64,000 bases of DNA from Ramazzottius varieornatus. Lineage: Eukaryota > Tardigrada > Eutardigrada > Parachela > Ramazzottiidae. How positions within the stretch are numbered: position 1 is the stretch's first letter; each line of letters opens with the position of its first letter. This document shows, piece by piece, positions 57,701-64,000 of this stretch. The translations under genes were made by a program, and so were the position numbers. Below the pieces are notes generated by a model. The model worked only from the letters and a program-made list of their open reading frames with translations. It did not search any database and was not told the origin of the DNA. The stretch lies in contig BDGG01000002.1 of NCBI GenBank assembly GCA_001949185.1, positions 5,198,448-5,262,447 on the forward strand, read 5' to 3'.

Positions 57701-60672
57701 GTCATGTTTTCGACTGTTTTGTAGAATATGGAAACTTCAGTAGAGGAGGATCAGCTAATCGCGAACCCAGTCAAAGTCGAACAGCCCGTCTTCCAGATAT
57801 TTCGCGACAAGTCAGTAGAGGACGGCTCTTCGGTGCGAACGACCATTCATCCCTCAATCCAGAAGCCTTCTCCGGTCACTCAGGTACCCGCGTTCGCAAT
57901 ATTCCAGGATCTCTCTTCGATCCGCCACGAAAAGTCGTTCGTCCCGAAGGATCCTTCCGTTTTGTGCCTGTCGGTTTCTCAAGACTCCTTTCCAAGTGAA
58001 ATACCTACTGAAAACACGACAGAAGATCAGCCGTCGATACCTAGTACGAATAACGAGTTCGCCGAACCAATTTCGGAAATATCGAGTTACGACACCCAAC
58101 CTCCAGAAAGCCCTTCCCAGGCTTGGAGAGAAACCGGCGATAACATGCCGGCACATCTTAACGAACCAGAAGGTGCTAAAGCAACATAAACAGCTAAAAT
58201 TTCCTCTGAACTGCAAATTATTGCCTGGATGAAACGTTTCTATTTGGTAGGCATACGTGAAAGTCGCTCTCCAGAGATTTCAGCAGTCTCGAGAAAGAGT
58301 CTCTCACCGGAAGTTCCAAGCACCCAAAATAACACCGCACCTTCGCTGGAAACCAACGTTCCGATACCCCAGCTTGATGCAACAAGTCCGCTCTCCAGTC
58401 AAGAGTCCAACTACACTTGCGCGCCGACGCAACCACTGAGTGCTCCCACCTTCTTCACGGCTAACTGCAGCAACCTCGAAGGACGAGTAAAAGCGCTTTC
58501 TCTCTCGGCGATGTCCGGCGCCATGGAATACCAGAAGGTCAACGAGTTCGCTGAAGAAACTTCGCACGAAGAGGAAGTTGATGCGAGTGAAGTCTTCAAC
58601 AAGACGACCTTCCACGAACCTGGAACTTCCTATACTACCGCTCGTGCAGTGGATGTGAGAGCAACGGAGCGGTCAGTCCTTGAGGTTCAGGAATCCACTG
58701 CTGAAATGGACAACAAGCAAAAAATCGAAGGGACGAAGGACTACATGAAAGAAGACGTGGAGATGGAAGAAAAGCAGCAGGACGATGACGGGGAGAAGGA
58801 AACAGAGAATGGAGTGCAGGAAGACGCGGTAGAAGATGAAAGCATGGCTTACCTTGAACGGCAGGGTCACTTTGCGATGATGCAGGATGAGTTTAACCAA
58901 ACGAGGAAAAGCTTCGGGTTCGCTGAGCAAACCTTTCAGATCGGTAAGAGTTTTCCTGATTCACTTCAGCACTAGTGCTATTTCATCCGCTGATTTGCTT
59001 TCGTTCGTTCGTTCAGGTTCGGAAACACAGTTTGTCAGTGCCGTAAACCAGCGTTACACATCGACACCGAGGGCTCCGGTGATGGCTTTCGATGAGGAAG
59101 ACGATGAAGAACAGATCGACAACGGACAGTTCCGACGACGGCCCCAACCACGTCCGTCCTACGTAGCTTCCCACTACAAGCAAGAGCTGAGTCCTATCGT
59201 CGAACGGAGTCGAGAGAACAAGACTTCGTCGAGCAGCGGTAGCAGTGGTACCGCTACTCATCTCCGTTTCAGCAAGAAGAGCACCATCAACTGTAGTCCG
59301 CTGAAAGAACACGACGAAGCCCACCCGATCGACCCATACAGCCTCGAAACTGTGGCAGGAATGAAAGACCGGATTTTTCGCATGCTAGACGAGGATGACA
59401 ACGTGCAGAGGATTACTGACGAGCAGAGAGTCAAAGAGAAAATGGAGAAAATCGAACCGAAAGTAGTCATCAAGCTGGCTGGCCAGAAGTACAAAATTGG
59501 GGAAGCTTTAGGCGACGGAAACTATGCCGTGGTGTATTCACTCCATCACCGAAGTAATTCCAGCATCTCTTGGGCTATGAAGGTAAAAACCCAATTATGA
59601 GGAGGAAGCTTGGCAAACATAAACTTGACAAGGTCGATCCTTTTAAGTGGCGCACGCCTTCGGCCAGTAACCCTGACAGCGTGCGCCACCTGGAAACGCA
59701 ATCTTGTCGGATTTTTCAAGTGGCGCATGCGTTCAGCCAATTAAAATTCAGTCGTGCGCCACATCGGGAAAACGATTTTCGCGAGTTTGTTTGTTGAGCT
59801 CTTATATGACTCTGAACGGTCGTTTCTTACAGGTACAGAAATCTCACGGATGGTGGGATTACTACATTCACTCCACGATCCTCCGCAGAGTCCACGAACT
59901 GCCAGAAGGCGAACTATACCTCCAGTATATCATCAGAGCCATTTCCTTCCATCAGTTTGAAGACGGCATGACCCTCACGCTTCTTCCTCTCTTCGAAGAA
60001 GGCCACTTGGTGACGTTAATCAACCGCTTCCAGAAAAGCCCAGAGAAGACCTTACCGGAGCTCTTGGCCATGAAGCTAAGTATCGATATTCTTCGAGCAG
60101 TCGAAGGCCTCCACGCAGTCAATATCATTCACGGCGACATTAAAGCCGATAACTTCCTGGTCCAAGATTCTAAGGGTTTGATCTCAGACAAAGTTCAGAC
60201 CATAGAGGACTTGTTAGCTCTTCCCACGCTCGTCCTGACAGATTTCGGTTGCGGTATTGACGTGTCTTTGTTCAGTCCTACTGTTACATTCTCCACTGTG
60301 AAGAAGGGTAAGACTACTTCCGGGTACGAGATTCTCAGCTCGAAGCCCTGGACATACCAGATTGACCTGCTGGGCATCCTGGACGTGATGCACTGCCTGC
60401 TTTTCGGCGACTACATGAAGCTGCACGAGCAAGCCGGCATTTGGAGGATCTCAAAGAGTTTCAAGCGGTCGTGGTCGGGTATTTGGCAGAGAACCTTCCA
60501 GCGACTGTTGAATATCGAGTCGTGTGACGATATTCCTTGCCTGACGGAGCTGCGCAAAGAGTTCGAGCATGAAGCGCGGACGCACTTCAAGAGCTCGGAA
60601 GTTCCAAAGCTTTTGCGTAATGCTCGTGTCTCGTTGTTTATGCAGCGAAAAAGCTGCTTTATCCAGAACTAG
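54705..60672 (+). CDS. MadBUB-type spindle checkpoint kinase (BUB1/BUBR1)
   Basis: Kinetochore checkpoint protein. Ten exons: 54705-55106, 55171-55477, 55541-55848, 55990-56757, 56861-57202, 57334-57609, 57725-58172, 58251-58943, 59017-59582 and 59833-60672. They total 4950 nt, 1649 residues. A KEN box (MTKENIRP) sits at residues 10-12, as in BUBR1/Mad3. The Mad3/BUB1 TPR domain follows (NWITLIDWIESVYP, RYFDDPRFLRVWIKLA, YIEWARELESKNNI). A GLEBS-like motif (DEYTFEENLAKR) comes next, then about 180 residues of continuous coiled coil. A long Ser/Pro/Glu-rich linker follows. The C-terminal kinase has GDGNYAVVY, the lysine of SWAMK, HGDIKADNF (BUB1 has HGDIKPDNF) and LTDFGCGID, so catalysis looks possible. 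Having the KEN box and an intact kinase in one protein is the unduplicated ancestral state. Start: the methionine giving the KEN-bearing N-terminus; an upstream in-frame ATG exists at 54657. Confidence 0.93.
59645..59780. repeat. Palindromic intronic repeat, copies D1 and D2 in tandem (MadBUB intron)
   Basis: D1: AAGTGGCGCACG at 59645 and CGTGCGCCACCTGGAAACG from 59680. D2: AAGTGGCGCATGCG at 59718 and CGTGCGCCACATCGGGAAAACG from 59753. Each can fold into a hairpin of roughly 45 bp. Both lie in intron 59583-59832, the longest of the gene. Confidence 0.6.
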
Positions 60673-60814
60673 TCCATTATCTTCTTCATCCGTTTATTTA
60701 CGAGTTTTGAATATATCGCGTCTTTTCAGACAAGTTATTGCGAGTCTGAAGTGTTTTCAGTGTTTCAAGGACTGCAAGTTGGGGGTACAGTAATTCAATA
60801 CTAAATTATCATGG

Positions 60815-62627
60815 CTATCTTACTGAGTTTTCGTGAGCTTGTTTCAAGTATTTAAAGACAGTTTCAATGATGAGCTTTTTCTCTTTCCAGTCCAGTTGAG
60901 AAATGTCCTCGTGATCGGGAATTTCAGCTGGGGAATAGCGTTGTGACTGTGCCTTGAGCCTGGTGGTCCGGAGAGCTTGAAGCGGAAGTCGCTTGTCCTC
61001 AGCGTACCACGTAAGCATGAGCTGTGTTTCGTGCCGCTTTCCTCCCTGCATTTCTTTCTGCCGTGAATTCTTTGTGCCTTTTTCTTGTGCTTCAACCAGC
61101 GCATTGACCACGAAACGCTCGACCAAGCTGGATTCGAGTGATGCGGTACGAATGCTTTTTTTCATCTGCTTGATCTCTTGCTTGATTTCACGATTTTTCG
61201 CCTTCCACAGAGACACGTCATGACGGCGATCGAAGAAGCTTTCTTTCAAGCTTGATTGGACCTTGCTAGCATCTATCGTTAGCCTAATTGACACTTTATT
61301 GTCTGTTTCCAAGTTTGCTGTTGCTTGCTTGAGTTTCCGCAACTGTTTCTTTGTTCTTCCTAGCTCGCGAACCCTTGCCTCGCATGCTGATACCTATTTT
61401 AACCCATATTTGAACTACCCCGGCATTTGTAAGATACTTTAAACTGTCAGCCTACTAACGAAGCAAGACTCGCAAACCGGCCACACCAAACTTGGCTTGT
61501 GTTGGGGTGGCCGATTTGAACGTTATGCCCCGTAGCCAAATCTTTCACGTAACATCGATGAAGAAAAACTAGTCTTGTTCTTACCACAGAATCTTGCTCA
61601 ACGATACAGTCTTGCAACAGCTGATTGAGCTGTTCGACATCGTCGCGGTTCTTTCGGACTTCCGCGCACAACCAACGAAAGAGACCTGCCAGACCGGCTG
61701 TCTGCTCGCTCAGTTCTTCACTCTGCCGAGCGATGTTAGCCTTGGCAGCCATGAAGCCTTGCTGAGCCATTTCTTCCAGAGCAGCCTGCAAATCTTCTTG
61801 GTTCTTCCGCTGGGCTTTCCGGCGTTTCTCGTCGGCAGCCATGACGGCTCGCCGATGCTGTTTCTCATTTTCGTAAATGCCGTTCCGCAGTTCTTCGATC
61901 GATAGATGCATACTGTCTCGATCTTCTTCCAGTTTCCGGAGCTCAATGTGCTCCAGAGTTAGGGCGTACAAAACAGCTTCCCGCTCTGGAAAAAGCCTTC
62001 AGGTTCACTGCAACATCAAAATTTCTCTCTTCAGGCTGTTCTCCCTATAGGGCAGTAGAATATTCGATGGGTTTTACCCGCGATCTGCTTCTCGTAGTCG
62101 GTAACCATCCTCCTGTGGTGATCTTCCTTGTCACGGACTAGCCCATTTGTTATCGTCTGAGCTTTCCTGTACTCGCTCTCCAGCTCCTGAGCACGACTGT
62201 ACAGTTTAAGACTCGCGTCATGGAGGAACTTCATGGCTTCGTTGACATTATCCTGGTTTGAGTTCAGAAGCTTTTCGTACAGCTGGTTGAGGTCCTGCAA
62301 CCTGTCTCCGGTGTCGGTTGCTTCCTGCAGCTCCCCTTCAGTTTCCTTGTACCTCTTCTCCCATAACTCGTCCTCCTCAGCTGCCATTATGTCCGCCTGT
62401 CTGATGTCTTGGACCTTCATGTCCGCATTGTCCAAGACAACAGTGGGCATTATGAGACCGACCGAGAAAACGGTGCGAATATGACCCGGAAGTGGATCCA
62501 ACAGCTCTACTGGTTGGACTTCCATCCATGGATCGGCACCGTATGGGTAGCTGGGCATGACGTCATAGTGGGGAACTTTCTTGCCCTTCTTCTTTCCCTT
62601 CTTGGACTTTCGCTTCTTTTTGGCCAT
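60815..62627 (-). CDS. BBOF1/CCDC176-like coiled-coil protein
   Basis: Three exons on the minus strand, 62627-62078, 61985-61585 and 61393-60815, give 1530 nt, 509 residues (human BBOF1 about 529). The N-terminus is lysine-rich (MAKKKRKSKKGKKKGKK), as in several axonemal and basal-body proteins. The rest is almost continuous coiled coil (DTGDRLQDLNQLYEKL, HIELRKLEEDRDSMHLS, MAAKANIARQSEELSEQ). Near the C-terminus ISQLDWKEKKLIIETVFKYL resembles the LTWEQKEKVLRLLF motif I remember from basal body-orientation factor 1. A role at basal bodies or sperm/sensory cilia would follow. The assignment rests on length, N-terminal composition and this one motif. Another ciliary coiled-coil family is possible. 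It is tail to tail with MadBUB, 142 bp apart. Confidence 0.5.
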
Positions 62628-63665
62628 GGCCCAGTTCTTTAATCAGTTCATCAAAAAACTTTGTGTTAGGAAATTTAAATCGAAGCCGTGGAACACAAGT
62701 ACAGTGGAAACAACGGTACACGACGACGGGTGAGCTGGCAGTCTTTTTGTCAGGGACCTGTTGCTGGGTTTCTAATATAACAGTTACATACGGCCCTATG
62801 GATTTAGGACGGTGGACCTTTCGTACGAGAGTAAACTATCGTTTGCTGCAGCGCGCTACGGTCTGCGGTCAAACCGGAATCCGACCACCGGAATTTGCTC
62901 GGGTGCGTTGGACATTACGTGTCGTACATCCGAATGTATTTCGTCATATTTTATCGTTCGTATCCTTATAAGGAGAACGAGTGGCATTCCATTTGTAAAA
63001 AGCCCCGCGCGTAAAATGACCGTCAACTTGACCGCCGAAATGCTTTACAATTGTCGGACATGGTCGACGAGATGACACAATAAGTCAACAAAGTAACTCA
63101 TGTAGGTCCATATCGATATGCATTGGACTGGGAAATATGCATTTGGTGGTTCTTGGTGTCATGTTGACAGAGCTTGTAGCGCATATATAAGCCCATAAGA
63201 CAAATTTAATCCACACTTGAATTAATTTTCCTGCATGAAGATGAGCGTGGACGATTAAGACGTTTCAAGCTATCGAGCAGGTACCTCAACGACCCAACCC
63301 ATTAGGTCGCTCGCGCTGAGAAGGTTTGATTAGCGGATCTTAACGCCTCCTGAACTCTTGATCTCTGCCACTTGTATCCTGCTCTGCAGCGCTACGTGGT
63401 AGTCAAAGTATAAGAGGGCTGTTCCCGCCTTGTCTTGTCTAAAGCCGCCAGCCGATTGTTGTCTCGAGGATACGTATATCATGTCGACATTGTGGTCAAT
63501 CAGGATGGCAAAGCCATAATTTTCATGGTTTATTAAACTCTTCATCTTTCTGGTCATACCTCCGAAAAGTACCTAAATCTCTGCTACACTTGCCGGACTA
63601 CACTTGAGGACTTCCTCGGAGAAAACACCAGAGCTCGCATTCCCGTTTTTAAATTCTACACCAAC
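62628..63665. other. Intergenic upstream of the glycine-rich gene
   Basis: About 1 kb. A TATA-like TATATAA at 63184-63190 is followed 480 bp later by the glycine-rich start codon, so if used it implies an unrecognised 5' exon. On the minus strand a frame from an acceptor (GAGATTTAG) at about 63579 to a stop at 63330 encodes a plausible exon (LINHENYGFAILIDHN). I could not find its upstream partner and do not call it a gene. Confidence 0.35.
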
Positions 63666-64000
63666 ATGGAGATAAGAAACTGCATATTCTCCCTGATCTT
63701 CAGTCTTGTACTTTGTATCACTCCCGCATTTGCAAATTATGGAGGCGGCGGAGGAGGATATGGTGGTGGCGGTGGAAGTTATGGAGGAGGTGGTGGCGGA
63801 TACGGCGGAGGTGGTGGGGGACTTGGTATGAGTTCGACAGGACATTTATAACATTCACTCACACAAACTCACGTTTACGAAACATTCCAGCCTATCATAT
63901 TTCTTCAGTTTCATCGCGCAAAGCTGTTTCTTGCAGGCGGCTTGGGAGGACTAGGAGGACTGGGAGGATTCGGTGGACTAGGCGCGTTCGGGGGACTGGG
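63666..64000 (+). CDS. Glycine-rich secreted protein, 5' part (cut by window edge)
   Basis: Exon 1 (63666-63824) encodes a signal peptide (CIFSLIFSLVLCITPAFA) followed by repeats of Y-G-G-G-G-G. A donor (CTTG|GTATGAG) and an acceptor (TTTCTTGCAG) ending at 63936 lead into exon 2 (63937 onward), which encodes GGLGGL and GGFGGLG repeats running off the right edge. Such proteins are typical of cuticle, silk-like or antimicrobial secretions of invertebrates; the precise role cannot be told. If the donor were ignored the frame would end after SSTGHL. The nucleotide sequence itself is a GGN-rich simple repeat. Confidence 0.75.

Noticed and set aside
63330-63579. Possible minus-strand exon upstream of the glycine-rich gene
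   Set aside because: It has an acceptor and an open frame but I could not find a partner exon, and the natural upstream frame would overlap the glycine-rich signal peptide.

Overview
The window is nuclear DNA from a compact animal genome. The genes are split into many short exons joined by GT-AG introns, mostly 50-110 bp. They encode metazoan products such as a receptor guanylate cyclase, cathepsin F, makorin, Rab GDI and a mitotic checkpoint kinase. Mean composition looks near 48-50% GC. A catalytically dead angiotensin-converting-enzyme relative, comparable to nematode ACN-1, suggests an ecdysozoan. A tardigrade is my best guess, but nothing in the window proves it. All exon borders were read by eye from splice sites, reading frame and remembered family sequences; no alignment was run.

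Layout, left to right: an MFSD11/UNC-93-like transporter (-, cut by the left edge); divergent from it COQ8 (+); cathepsin F with an N-terminal cystatin domain (-); the cyclophilin/WD40 protein PPWD1 (-); a small COX8-like mitochondrial protein (+); two tandem genes (+) sharing an unrecognised four-repeat secreted module, the second fused to a pseudo-ACE domain; TBL1/ebi (+); an AFG2/SPATA5-type AAA ATPase (-); a decayed Harbinger transposon with both of its genes; glycerol kinase 5 (+); an uncharacterised coiled-coil protein (+); a receptor guanylate cyclase (+); an unassigned membrane protein (-); a non-autonomous hAT-like element with an 8-bp target duplication; an unassigned helical protein (+); makorin (-); Rab GDI (+); UQCRH (-); a MadBUB-type checkpoint kinase (+); a BBOF1-like coiled-coil protein (-); and the start of a glycine-rich secreted protein (+).

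There are no operons. Neighbours sit either divergently across 0.7-1.0 kb (MFSD11/COQ8, UQCRH/MadBUB, makorin/Rab GDI) or tail to tail with 0.1-0.6 kb between. Most genes are ordinary housekeeping genes: mitochondrial (COQ8, COX8-like, UQCRH), spliceosome-linked (PPWD1), transcriptional (TBL1), ribosome-maturation or proteostasis (AFG2), vesicle traffic (Rab GDI) and mitosis (MadBUB).

The most unusual locus is 13.4-19.85 kb, the tandem pair of secreted four-repeat proteins, one carrying the dead ACE domain. The second theme is small mobile DNA: a palindromic intronic repeat family, a fold-back element flanked by TA, the hAT-like element and the Harbinger relic.
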